DNA from: an uncultured Bacilli bacterium
Lineage (GTDB): Bacteria; Bacillota_I; Bacilli_A; RF39; UBA660
Assembly: GCA_944371905.1 (NCBI GenBank)
Contig: CALVYA010000008.1
Coordinates: forward strand, 1 to 64,000
Length of the DNA: 64,000 bases
Direction: 5' to 3'
Positions 1-6,904 of this stretch are shown here, piece after piece. The first letter of the stretch is position 1, and each line of letters begins with the position of its first letter. The position numbers and the translations under genes were made by a program. The notes beneath the pieces were generated by a model, which saw only the letters and a program-made list of their open reading frames with translations, had not been told where the DNA came from and did no database searches.

Positions 1-96
1 GTAGATCTATATATAGAAGATTATCAGGATTTTCTTAAGAAAAGAAGTAATAAGTATAAACAAGTTAGTTTATTTGATGATGATAGATTATTTTGA
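1..96 (+). CDS. C-terminal fragment of a DNA-transaction protein with a clamp-binding motif
   Basis: The window opens inside a reading frame that runs to TGA at 94-96. The last 31 residues end ...KQVSLFDDDRLF. QVSLF closely matches the bacterial beta-clamp-binding consensus QL(S/D)LF, which in low-GC Gram-positives often sits at the C-terminus of Y-family (UmuC/UvrX-like) polymerases carried on plasmids and mobile elements. The motif is seen; the polymerase identity is inference, because the catalytic part lies outside the window. The gene precedes the replication region of the mobile element. Confidence 0.5.
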   Translation, partial: VDLYIEDYQDFLKKRSNKYKQVSLFDDDRLF

Positions 97-198
97 TGTA
101 TATGGTTTTTATATAGTTATTAATTGTGTTTATATATTTTGTTTTATATTTTTTAAAGTTAGATGATCAATACTATGTATTTTATTTTTAGCACACTG

Positions 199-327
199 TT
201 GCATTTTAGGAAATAGCGATTAGGCTTAATTGCGAAGGCAATAGACAACCCACTTTAGCCCTACCCTAGCTTATACAGTCTATTCCTTCCAATTGCCTTA
301 AAATCGCGTAGGGTCCCTGAAATGCAA
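199..327. repeat. Long imperfect inverted repeat
   Basis: Left-arm blocks TTGCATTTTAGG (199-210), GCGATT (216-221) and GAAGGCAATAGAC (234-246) pair in nested order with GTCTATTCCTTCC (278-290), AATCGC (302-307) and CCTGAAATGCAA (316-327). There are small mismatches and bulges. The fold would be a ~130-nt stem-loop. It could be a single- or double-strand origin of a rolling-circle element, or a structured RNA. Confidence 0.55.
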
Positions 328-437
328 TAGGAAAATAAAAATAAAATTGCTGGTACTATGATCTATAGTTATGTAGTAATAATGATTGCGGACGTTTGTT
401 TGCACTGCATTTTATTGCGATTAAAAAACAATAAAAA

Positions 438-471
438 TGCTTTTGGGATGTATGATGAGGGCCCAAAAGCA
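438..471. repeat. Perfect hairpin upstream of the rep gene
   Basis: TGCTTTTGGG (438-447) pairs perfectly with CCCAAAAGCA (462-471) around a 14-nt loop. The hairpin lies just before the strong Shine-Dalgarno at 479-484. No U-tract follows. Possible nick-site cruciform or translational control hairpin. Confidence 0.5.
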
Positions 472-490
472 GCATATTAGGAGGAAATAT

Positions 491-547
491 ATGTTAAATA
501 TTACATTATTTTTAAAAGTTGGTGATCAAAAAAATGGCAGAAAATAA
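491..547 (+). CDS. Possible 18-aa leader peptide overlapping the rep start
   Basis: A strong AGGAGG site at 479-484 is correctly spaced for ATG 491, not for the downstream rep start. The frame encodes 18 residues (MLNITLFLKVGDQKNGRK) and stops at 547, just past the rep ATG at 534. This arrangement would couple rep translation to a short leader peptide. It is too short to judge by composition, so the peptide could equally be non-functional. Confidence 0.4.
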   Translation: MLNITLFLKVGDQKNGRK

Positions 548-1754
548 TTTCGATAGAACCCTCACTACTAATAGGGGGGTGGACAATACATTAAATCTTT
601 CTAATTTCCTTTTATATCAAGGGTTTGAGAACGATTTAGGTCAATTCATATTATTTGACTGGTTTCAAGCTACAATATTGAGTGAAAGTTTTGATTTTGA
701 TCATAGTTCGGGTGTAGTTTTTGGTGTTAGTAATATAAATTATAAAGTTATAGAAATGTTTAAATATTTATTTCATATTGATGCTAGAGATTTGTCTTTT
801 GAGTATACTGGTGTTAGTGGATATAATTCAACTTATAGCTATAAAGATATAAAAATAATGTTTAATCAAAATAGGCCTGAAATGGGTATAAATATTTTGA
901 TGTCTGGTCAAGGGTGTAGGTGCTTTGAAGAATTAAAATTAGACTATATTGAATTTTTTAAGAAAATAAAGTCTTATTCTTCTGTAAATTTTAATAGGAT
1001 TGATATATCAATTGACGATTTTACTTCTAATTATTTCACATTAGGAAAATTGAAAAAATATATAAATAAAGGATCAGTATGTTCTAAATTTTTATCTAGT
1101 TTAACAATAGAAAAAAATTTATTATCGACGAATGAACGAATTGGACATACTATACAATTTGGTAGTAAAGCTAGTAATATACAAGTTACTTTTTATGATA
1201 AATTGAAAGAACGTAAATCAAAGAATTTTATAGTTGATAATCATATAAAATATTGGACAAGAACAGAGTTGCGTTTTCGTCATGAATCAGCAAAAACTGT
1301 TATTGATATTATATTAGCTAATAGTAGTAACATTAATGTTATTATAAAGTCTATTTTGAAAGAATACATTAATTTTAAGGATTTAAATAGTAAAGATAGT
1401 AATAAATCAAGAAGATTAAACGCAATTTGGTGGGATAGATATTTAGAAAATTTGGATTCATTAAAAATAACTAATTATTTACCAGAATCCACAATAATAA
1501 AAAAGAAAGAATGGGTATATAATTCTACATCTAAATCTAATTTAATGGTTTATTTAACTCAATTAGATAATATACAATTATCAGATATAAATTATAGTTA
1601 TATAGTAGATTTATTTCAAGCTGGTGTAGATAAGATAAGTTTAAAAGATTTAAAGATAATAAATGAAGAACGTAAAAAGAATAATAAAGAGCCTTTGACT
1701 TCTAGCGAGATAAAAGCTTATATAGATAGTTTACATGATTATAATATTAAGTAA
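534..1754 (+). CDS. Rep_trans-family replication initiator / MobT-like relaxase
   Basis: Resembles the Rep_trans family (rolling-circle plasmid initiators and the relaxases NicK of ICEBs1 and Orf20/MobT of Tn916). Supporting segments are FDWFQATI near the N-terminus, INILMSGQGCR, the central NRIDISIDDF block, QVTFYDKLKER and WTRTELRFRHES. About 406 residues. ATG 534 is preferred over the upstream GTG/TTG codons; it has only a weak GGTG site of its own and may be coupled to the 18-aa leader. By family the protein nicks one DNA strand and stays attached to it through a tyrosine; I did not assign that tyrosine. With the downstream integrase it suggests an integrative mobilizable element. Whether it serves replication, transfer or both cannot be told. 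Confidence 0.75.
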   Translation: MAENNFDRTLTTNRGVDNTLNLSNFLLYQGFENDLGQFILFDWFQATILSESFDFDHSSGVVFGVSNINYKVIEMFKYLFHIDARDLSFEYTGVSGYNSTYSYKDIKIMFNQNRPEMGINILMSGQGCRCFEELKLDYIEFFKKIKSYSSVNFNRIDISIDDFTSNYFTLGKLKKYINKGSVCSKFLSSLTIEKNLLSTNERIGHTIQFGSKASNIQVTFYDKLKERKSKNFIVDNHIKYWTRTELRFRHESAKTVIDIILANSSNINVIIKSILKEYINFKDLNSKDSNKSRRLNAIWWDRYLENLDSLKITNYLPESTIIKKKEWVYNSTSKSNLMVYLTQLDNIQLSDINYSYIVDLFQAGVDKISLKDLKIINEERKKNNKEPLTSSEIKAYIDSLHDYNIK

Positions 1755-1771
1755 TGAGGAGTGATATTTTT

Positions 1772-1918
1772 ATGAATGAGGTTTCTGCTTTAGAATTTTT
1801 TGGTTATTTAGGTAGACTTGGTGAAAATTCTTTTAAAAAATTACTTATAAAGTCTGGTTTTGTTATTTGTATTTTAGGATGTTTTTTATTGATAAGACAT
1901 TGTAAAAATAATGTATAG
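1772..1918 (+). CDS. Small membrane protein (48 aa), mobile element
   Basis: ATG 1772 is preceded by a good Shine-Dalgarno (GAGGAG, 1756-1761). The product has a polar first half (MNEVSALEFFGYLGRLGENS) and one hydrophobic helix (SGFVICILGCFLLI), then a short basic tail. It lies 17 bp after the rep gene in the same direction, so it is probably cotranscribed. Small single-helix proteins are common in the transfer/replication modules of Gram-positive elements. No family recognised. Confidence 0.55.
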   Translation: MNEVSALEFFGYLGRLGENSFKKLLIKSGFVICILGCFLLIRHCKNNV

Positions 1919-2001
1919 TTTACATTATTTTTCTTTTAGTTAATTGAATTTTAAAAGATAATATTTTATACTTATACTATGATATGGTAAGGGAGTGTAT
2001 T

Positions 2002-2322
2002 ATGATTAGTTTTTTGTATTATAGTACTAGTAGTGGAATTAATAATAATTCTTTTAATTCTGGTATTGAATTTGATTGGGCAAATTTTTGGTTAACATTT
2101 TTTATTTGTTTTCTTATTTTTATAGTATTATTTTATTTTTTATATCATTTTTTTATATGGTATTTAAGTAAGTTTTTATCTAAATTAAAATATAAAACAA
2201 TTTTAGAATATGATTATTTAGTATCTACTAAAGGCAGACCTGATAAATATTCATATTCTAATGTTTATCAAGTTAATAATGTTACATTTTCTAATTCTAA
2301 TAGTAATAGTAATAGCACTTAA
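2002..2322 (+). CDS. Small membrane protein with Asn/Ser-rich tail
   Basis: ATG 2002 is preferred to the in-frame ATG 1984 because AAGGGAGTG (1989-1997) is correctly spaced for it. The 106-aa product has one long hydrophobic segment (about residues 28-55, FWLTFFICFLIFIVLFYFLYHFF), a basic stretch and a C-terminus made almost only of Asn and Ser. It lies in the mobile-element operon after rep. No family recognised. Confidence 0.55.
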   Translation: MISFLYYSTSSGINNNSFNSGIEFDWANFWLTFFICFLIFIVLFYFLYHFFIWYLSKFLSKLKYKTILEYDYLVSTKGRPDKYSYSNVYQVNNVTFSNSNSNSNST

Positions 2323-2339
2323 AAATAAGTGTTTTTTTA
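2314..2339 (+). terminator. Intrinsic terminator
   Basis: Stem CACTT/AAGTG (2316-2331) followed by T7. It closes the rep/small-membrane-protein unit. Confidence 0.65.
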
Positions 2340-2403
2340 TTTTTATATTTAGTATTATATAAATTTATGTTATATTAAAATTGAGGTGATTAATAATGAA
2401 GAT

Positions 2404-2431
2404 TTGACAAAAGTTAAAAAATATATATAAT
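2404..2431 (+). promoter_or_regulatory. Integrase promoter
   Basis: TTGACA (2404-2409), 16-bp spacer, TATAAT (2426-2431). Just downstream, CACCCGAGGTG is a small inverted repeat that overlaps the integrase Shine-Dalgarno. Confidence 0.7.
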
Positions 2432-2451
2432 ACTCACCCGAGGTGATGTAT

Positions 2452-3423
2452 ATGAACTTTGAAAAAGTTTATAAAGAATATTTAATATATGCTTCAAAAC
2501 GGCATAAGAAAGAAAGTTTTGAGAATCTTACCCGAGATTTTAACTGTAAAGTATTACCATATTTTAAAAATACTAATATTTATAATTTAACTGAAAAAGA
2601 TATTTTGAAATGGAAAGATGAACTTTCTAGTTTTAATTATAGTAAAAAATATTTATCTAAAATTTATTATGTTTTTTCTATATTTTTTGATTATTGTTGT
2701 TTATATTATGATATTGAAACTAATATAGTTAGAAATGTAGGTAATTTTAAAGTTATTACTAAAAAGAAAAAAAGTGATTTTTATACAAAAAAAGAATTTG
2801 AACAATTTATAAGTGGTTTTGATAATATAGTATATCAATCATTTTTTATATTAATGTTTTATACTGGTACACGTCCTAGTGAAGCAATGGCATTAAAATT
2901 TAGTGATTTTAATGGTAAGTATATTTCTATTAATAAATCTATTGAAAGACGTGGAGAACGTAATCTTTGTACAACTAAAAACGTTTATTCTAATCGTGAT
3001 ATTATTTTATGTAATCAAGTTATTAAATGTATTTTAAAATTAAAAAAGTATTATACAGTTAAATATGGTAAGTTTTCTAATGATTATTTTATATTTGGAG
3101 GATTAAAACCTTTAAGTGGTACATCTATAGATAGATATAAAATAAAAGCTTGTGAAAAATCTAATATTAGATCTATTACTCAACATCAATTTAGACATAG
3201 TTATGCAACTTATTTAATTAGTAATGGTATACCTATTAATACTGTATCTAAATTGTTAGGTCATAGTAATATTGATACTACAGCTCGTGTTTATGTACAT
3301 CAGGATTCAACACAAGAAAAAAGAGTATTAAATACTCTTAATTCTAATAATTTTATTTTTGCGAATCTTACCCGAGATTTTAAAATAAAATTATTTATTA
3401 TAAAACATTTTACAATGTTTTAA
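2452..3423 (+). CDS. int: Tyrosine site-specific integrase
   Basis: A 323-aa phage/ICE-type integrase with an N-terminal SAM-like arm-binding domain (about 1-95) and a catalytic domain. The catalytic set is visible: R141 (TGTRPSEA), H245-x-x-R248 (QHQFRHSY), H271 (LLGHSN) and Y281 (ARVYVH). ATG 2452 is chosen because GAGGTG (2440-2445) sits 6 nt upstream. The gene has its own strong promoter and stops 6 bp from the 3' end of the convergent tRNA-Glu, the usual layout for an element integrated in a tRNA gene. Oddity: residues 24-31 (ENLTRDFN) and 304-311 (ANLTRDFK) come from a 21-bp identical DNA repeat. The last ~20 residues extend past the usual end of such integrases. Confidence 0.9.
   Translation: MNFEKVYKEYLIYASKRHKKESFENLTRDFNCKVLPYFKNTNIYNLTEKDILKWKDELSSFNYSKKYLSKIYYVFSIFFDYCCLYYDIETNIVRNVGNFKVITKKKKSDFYTKKEFEQFISGFDNIVYQSFFILMFYTGTRPSEAMALKFSDFNGKYISINKSIERRGERNLCTTKNVYSNRDIILCNQVIKCILKLKKYYTVKYGKFSNDYFIFGGLKPLSGTSIDRYKIKACEKSNIRSITQHQFRHSYATYLISNGIPINTVSKLLGHSNIDTTARVYVHQDSTQEKRVLNTLNSNNFIFANLTRDFKIKLFIIKHFTMF
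2523..2543 (+). repeat. 21-bp direct repeat, copy 1 (inside int)
   Basis: Begins GAATCTTACCCGAGATT and is identical to 3363-3383. It contains a small inverted repeat, AATCT...AGATT. A five-base TTTTG flank, one base away, is also shared. Confidence 0.9.
3363..3383 (+). repeat. 21-bp direct repeat, copy 2 (end of int)
   Basis: Identical to 2523-2543, exactly 840 bp (280 codons) apart and in the same reading frame. It lies about 47 bp before the 3' end of tRNA-Glu. Confidence 0.9.
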
Positions 3424-3429
3424 TCAATT

Positions 3430-3506
3430 TGGTGACCAGTACGGGATTCGGACCCGTGAGTGCCGCCGTGAAAGGGCGGTGTGTTAAGCCTCTTCACCAA
3501 CTGGCC
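3430..3506 (-). tRNA. tRNA-Glu (TTC)
   Basis: On the minus strand the acceptor GGCCAGT pairs with ACTGGTC, followed by A and an encoded CCA. The anticodon stem-loop CCGCCCTTTCACGGCGG gives anticodon TTC. The 3' end faces the integrase stop codon, making this tRNA the likely attachment site of the element. Confidence 0.95.
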
Positions 3507-3513
3507 AAAAAAA

Positions 3514-3589
3514 TGGCGCTCAATGTAGGACTCGGACCTACGACCTGCCGGTTAACAGCCGGATGCTCTACCAACTGAGCTAATTGAGC
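3514..3589 (-). tRNA. tRNA-Asn (GTT)
   Basis: Acceptor GCTCAAT pairs with ATTGAGC, then G and an encoded CCA. Anticodon loop CTGTTAA gives GTT. It lies 7 bp upstream of tRNA-Glu on the same strand and just downstream of aspS/gatCAB, whose T-box appears to sense tRNA-Asn. Confidence 0.95.
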
Positions 3590-3595
3590 ACTATT

Positions 3596-3624
3596 AGAAG
3601 TCTCTTTCATCAATTGAGACTTCT
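3596..3624. terminator. Perfect 9-bp hairpin between aspS and the tRNAs
   Basis: AGAAGTCTC (3596-3604) pairs with GAGACTTCT (3616-3624). Plus-strand reading is followed by TTATTA; minus-strand reading has no T-run. It may act as a weak terminator or as part of the tRNA precursor leader, since the tRNA promoter -10 lies immediately beside it. Confidence 0.45.
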
Positions 3625-3626
3625 TT

Positions 3627-3655
3627 ATTATATATGCTTTTTTTATTCTTGGCAA
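3627..3655 (-). promoter_or_regulatory. Promoter of the tRNA-Asn/tRNA-Glu unit
   Basis: Minus strand TTGCCA (3650-3655), 17-bp spacer, TATAAT (3627-3632). The tRNAs can therefore be expressed independently of the upstream T-box operon. Confidence 0.65.
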
Positions 3656-3682
3656 TACTTTTTTTTATTTTTTTGTTTTTTT

Positions 3683-5428
3683 TTAGCGAATTTTTATATG
3701 TACTTCTCTTAATTGTTGTTCAGAGACTTCACTAGGACATCCCATCATTAAATCTTGCCCACTAACACTCATTGGGAAAGCTTGCACTTCACGTAAGTTT
3801 TCTTCCTCAAGTAAAAGCATTAAAATTCTATCAATACCAGGAGCCATTCCAGCATGTGGTGGTGCTCCATATTGAAAGGCATTATATAATGATTGGAATC
3901 TCTCTTTTACTACTTCTTTTGAGTACCCTACCATCTCAAAAGCTTTTTCTAAGCAATCTAAATCATGGTTTCTCACTGCCCCACTAGCCATTTCATTTCC
4001 ATTACACACAAAATCATATTGATATGCTAATATTTCTTCTTTATCTTTATTAGTTAAAGCAGTGATGCCCCCTTGTGGCATACTAAATGGGTTATGACAG
4101 AAATCATATTTTCCTTCTTCTTCATTATATTCAAACATTGGAAAATCGTTAATAATACAAAATTCAAATGTATTAGGATCAATTAAATCTAATTTTTTCC
4201 CTAATTCCGTTCTAATCATTCCTGCAAATTTACTTGCCACTTTTTCCTTTTTATCTGCAATAAAGAATAAAACACTACCAGGAGTTAATTTAGCTTTATC
4301 AATTAATGAGGTACGTTCTTCACTAGTTAAAAACTTATCAATAGGTCCTTTAAAAGACATATCATCTTGAACGGTAATATAACCAATTCCAGGCATTCCA
4401 ATACTAGATGCATATTCTACTAATTCATTATACCAAGAATTTGGCTTACTACTAATACCATCTACTTTGATTCCTCTTACTGTATTACCTCTAAATGGTT
4501 TAAATCCACTTTCCTTAAACTCACTACTTAAATCCATAATAAGTAATGGGTTTCTTAAATCAGGTTTATCTGTCCCATATAGCAACATAGCATCTTTATA
4601 AGCAATTCTCCTAAATGGTCTAGGACTTACTTTCTTATTACTAAATTTAGTAAAAGTATCATAGAAGATTTCTTCTCCAATTTCATAAACATCTTCTTCT
4701 GTAACAAAGCTCATTTCAAAATCCAATTGATAAAACTCTAAGGTTCTATCACTTCTACAATCTTCATCTCTAAAACAAGGTGCTATTTGATAATATTTAT
4801 CAAATCCTCCCACCATTAATAATTCTTTAAAAATTTGAGGTGCTTGAGGAAGAGCATAGAATTTACCATGAAATTTACGAGATGGAATAATAAAGTCTCT
4901 TGCTCCTTCTGGAGAAGATGCCGTAATAATAGGAGTTTGTACTTCTGTAAATCCTAAAGCATCCATTTTATTACGTAAAAATTTTAATACTTCACTTCTT
5001 AATACAATATTATCACGAACTTTTTTATTTCTTAAATCTAGATAACGATATTTTAATCTTACCTCTTCTCCTACTTCATGAGAAGTTTTCACTTCAAATG
5101 GCAATACATGTAAAGCTCTACCTAAAACTTTAATATCTTCTACTAATATTTCAATAGTACCCGTAGAAATATTCTTATTATAATCTTCTTCTTCTCTTTT
5201 TCTTACCGTTCCATCGACACATACCGTAGACTCTTTTGTAAGTCCTAGAAAGATATTATCATCATTACTTACTAATTGCACTACACCTTTTTCATCTCTT
5301 ACATCAACGAAAATAACTCCTCCGTGATCTCTTATATTTTCTATCCATCCAGAGATTTTCACTTTGTTACCTATATCAGATTCGCTTATTTGTCCACAAT
5401 AATGATCTCTATATCGATTTGCTTTCAT
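3683..5428 (-). CDS. aspS: Aspartyl-tRNA synthetase, probably non-discriminating
   Basis: Class II synthetase of the bacterial AspRS type, 581 aa. It has an OB-fold anticodon domain (about 1-110), motif 2 (FRDEDCRSDRTLEF), a GAD insertion in the middle, and motif 3 (GMAPGIDRILMLL). The anticodon-binding loop reads RDHGG with His35. Characterised AspRS enzymes with His here also charge tRNA-Asn, while discriminating ones usually have Leu. It is the last gene of gatC-gatA-gatB-aspS (12 bp after gatB), so Asp-tRNA-Asn made here could be amidated by the cotranscribed GatCAB. Start ATG 5428 follows AAAGGAGAAATT. Confidence 0.95.
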   Translation of the reverse strand: MKANRYRDHYCGQISESDIGNKVKISGWIENIRDHGGVIFVDVRDEKGVVQLVSNDDNIFLGLTKESTVCVDGTVRKREEEDYNKNISTGTIEILVEDIKVLGRALHVLPFEVKTSHEVGEEVRLKYRYLDLRNKKVRDNIVLRSEVLKFLRNKMDALGFTEVQTPIITASSPEGARDFIIPSRKFHGKFYALPQAPQIFKELLMVGGFDKYYQIAPCFRDEDCRSDRTLEFYQLDFEMSFVTEEDVYEIGEEIFYDTFTKFSNKKVSPRPFRRIAYKDAMLLYGTDKPDLRNPLLIMDLSSEFKESGFKPFRGNTVRGIKVDGISSKPNSWYNELVEYASSIGMPGIGYITVQDDMSFKGPIDKFLTSEERTSLIDKAKLTPGSVLFFIADKKEKVASKFAGMIRTELGKKLDLIDPNTFEFCIINDFPMFEYNEEEGKYDFCHNPFSMPQGGITALTNKDKEEILAYQYDFVCNGNEMASGAVRNHDLDCLEKAFEMVGYSKEVVKERFQSLYNAFQYGAPPHAGMAPGIDRILMLLLEEENLREVQAFPMSVSGQDLMMGCPSEVSEQQLREVHIKIR

Positions 5429-5440
5429 AATTTCTCCTTT

Positions 5441-6904
5441 CTATCTATTTTCTAATTCTTGTTTTAACAAATCATAAGTAGTACTAGGATTTGCTCTTCC
5501 TTTGGTTTTTTTCATCACTTGACCAACAAGAAAGTCAATAATATTAGTTTTACCATTTTTATATTGATCAATAGCATTTGGTTGCTCTTCCAATACTTCT
5601 ATTACTATCTTCTTAATTTCATCAAGACTACCAATTTGTTTTATTCCTAAATCATCGATTACTTTAATAGGATCTAAATCTTCTTCTAAAGACTTTAATA
5701 GTACTTCTTTTCCTTGTTTAATCGATACTTCTCCTTTAGTTACCTTAGTAATTAATTCGGCTAACATTTTAGGAGTTAAAGAAATATCTTTAATCTCTTT
5801 TTCCAATTTATTTAAATTTCCTAACATAATACTACTAATCCAGTTTGATGCTATCTTAGGTTCTACTCCTTCTTTTAATACATCCTCAAAGAAATCAGAA
5901 ACACTTTTCTCTTTTACTAAGATAGTAGCATCATATTCAGATAATTCTAATTGATTCATGTATTTTTCCTTACGCTCATTAGCTAGTTCTGGAATATTTT
6001 TTCTTATTTCTTCTAACCACTGATCTGAAATTTTAAATTTAGGAATATTAGGTTCTACAAAGTATTTATAGTCGATAGCATCTACTTTACTACGCATATA
6101 AACTGTCTCCCCTAATTCTTCATCCCATCGCCTGGTTTGTTGTTCCATCTCATCATAGTTACCAGTATGTTTTAATTCTATTTGACGTTCTATCTCATAG
6201 TTGATAGCATCTCTTACTCCACCAAACGAATTTACATTTTTGATTTCTACTTTAGTTCCCCAATTTTCTTCTTTAGATTCATCTTTGTCTTTATCCATAA
6301 TAGAAACATTAACATCACATCTTATTTGTCCTTTTTTACTATCCGCTTCACTAATACCAGCATATTGGTAAATAGAACGCATCGTCTCTAAAAACGCTAC
6401 TGCTTCCTCTGCCGAATGTAAATCTGGATAAGTAACTAGTTCTAGTAAGGGAACTCCTGCTCTATTGTAATCAATCGTAGAATAACTTCCATAGTGATCC
6501 GTTGATGCGGCATCTTCTTCTAAGTGAATATTATTAATTCTTACTTCTTTTTCTTCTCCATTACAATTAAACTTTAGACTACCATAAATACCAACTGGCG
6601 CAGGTTTTGTCTCTTGCGTAATTTGAAATCCTTTTGGTAAGTCTGGATAATAATAATTTTTCCTTTCAAAATACATATATTCTGGTTGTTTACAATTTAA
6701 AATAATACTTGCCATTAACGCTTTCTTAACAGCTTCTTTGTTAACTACAGGAAGAGTTCCGGGAAATGCCATATCGACTGGTCTTATATTAGAATTTGGA
6801 ACATCACTATAAGAGTTTCTGGCACTAGAGAATACTTTAGTATTCGTTTCACTTATCTCACAGTGCATCTCTAATCCAATTAGAACTTTATAATTATTAT
6901 CCAT
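5441..6904 (-). CDS. gatB: Asp-tRNA(Asn)/Glu-tRNA(Gln) amidotransferase subunit B
   Basis: GatB activates the misacylated aminoacyl-tRNA and transfers ammonia to it. 487 aa, normal length. N-terminal catalytic cradle with GLEMHCEI and RPVDMAFPGTLPVVN, a tRNA-binding helical region, and a C-terminal YqeY-like tail (about 340-487) ending GRANPSTTYDLLKQEL. Its start codon overlaps the gatA stop (TAATG) behind an AGGAGGTG site, indicating translational coupling. Confidence 0.97.
   Translation of the reverse strand: MDNNYKVLIGLEMHCEISETNTKVFSSARNSYSDVPNSNIRPVDMAFPGTLPVVNKEAVKKALMASIILNCKQPEYMYFERKNYYYPDLPKGFQITQETKPAPVGIYGSLKFNCNGEEKEVRINNIHLEEDAASTDHYGSYSTIDYNRAGVPLLELVTYPDLHSAEEAVAFLETMRSIYQYAGISEADSKKGQIRCDVNVSIMDKDKDESKEENWGTKVEIKNVNSFGGVRDAINYEIERQIELKHTGNYDEMEQQTRRWDEELGETVYMRSKVDAIDYKYFVEPNIPKFKISDQWLEEIRKNIPELANERKEKYMNQLELSEYDATILVKEKSVSDFFEDVLKEGVEPKIASNWISSIMLGNLNKLEKEIKDISLTPKMLAELITKVTKGEVSIKQGKEVLLKSLEEDLDPIKVIDDLGIKQIGSLDEIKKIVIEVLEEQPNAIDQYKNGKTNIIDFLVGQVMKKTKGRANPSTTYDLLKQELENR

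Larger units (their letters stand above)
97..490. other. Structured non-coding region, candidate replication or transfer origin
   Basis: About 390 bases without a credible gene, between the clamp-motif gene and the Rep_trans gene. It contains a long imperfect inverted repeat (199-327), markedly richer in GC than its surroundings, and a perfect 10-bp hairpin (438-471). Neither is followed by a T-run, so neither looks like a terminator. Rep_trans proteins nick structured origins close to their own gene, so this is the best place to look for a dso or oriT. The origin function is inference. Confidence 0.5.

Noticed and set aside
2523-3383. The 21-bp repeats as attL and attR of the element
   Set aside because: They lie inside the integrase gene and would bracket only part of it. 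The repeat does not match the tRNA-Glu 3' end, so it is not the tRNA-type att core.
3596-3624. Hairpin as a firm aspS terminator
   Set aside because: In the aspS direction no T-run follows the stem, and a tRNA promoter lies next to it; kept only as a low-confidence hairpin.
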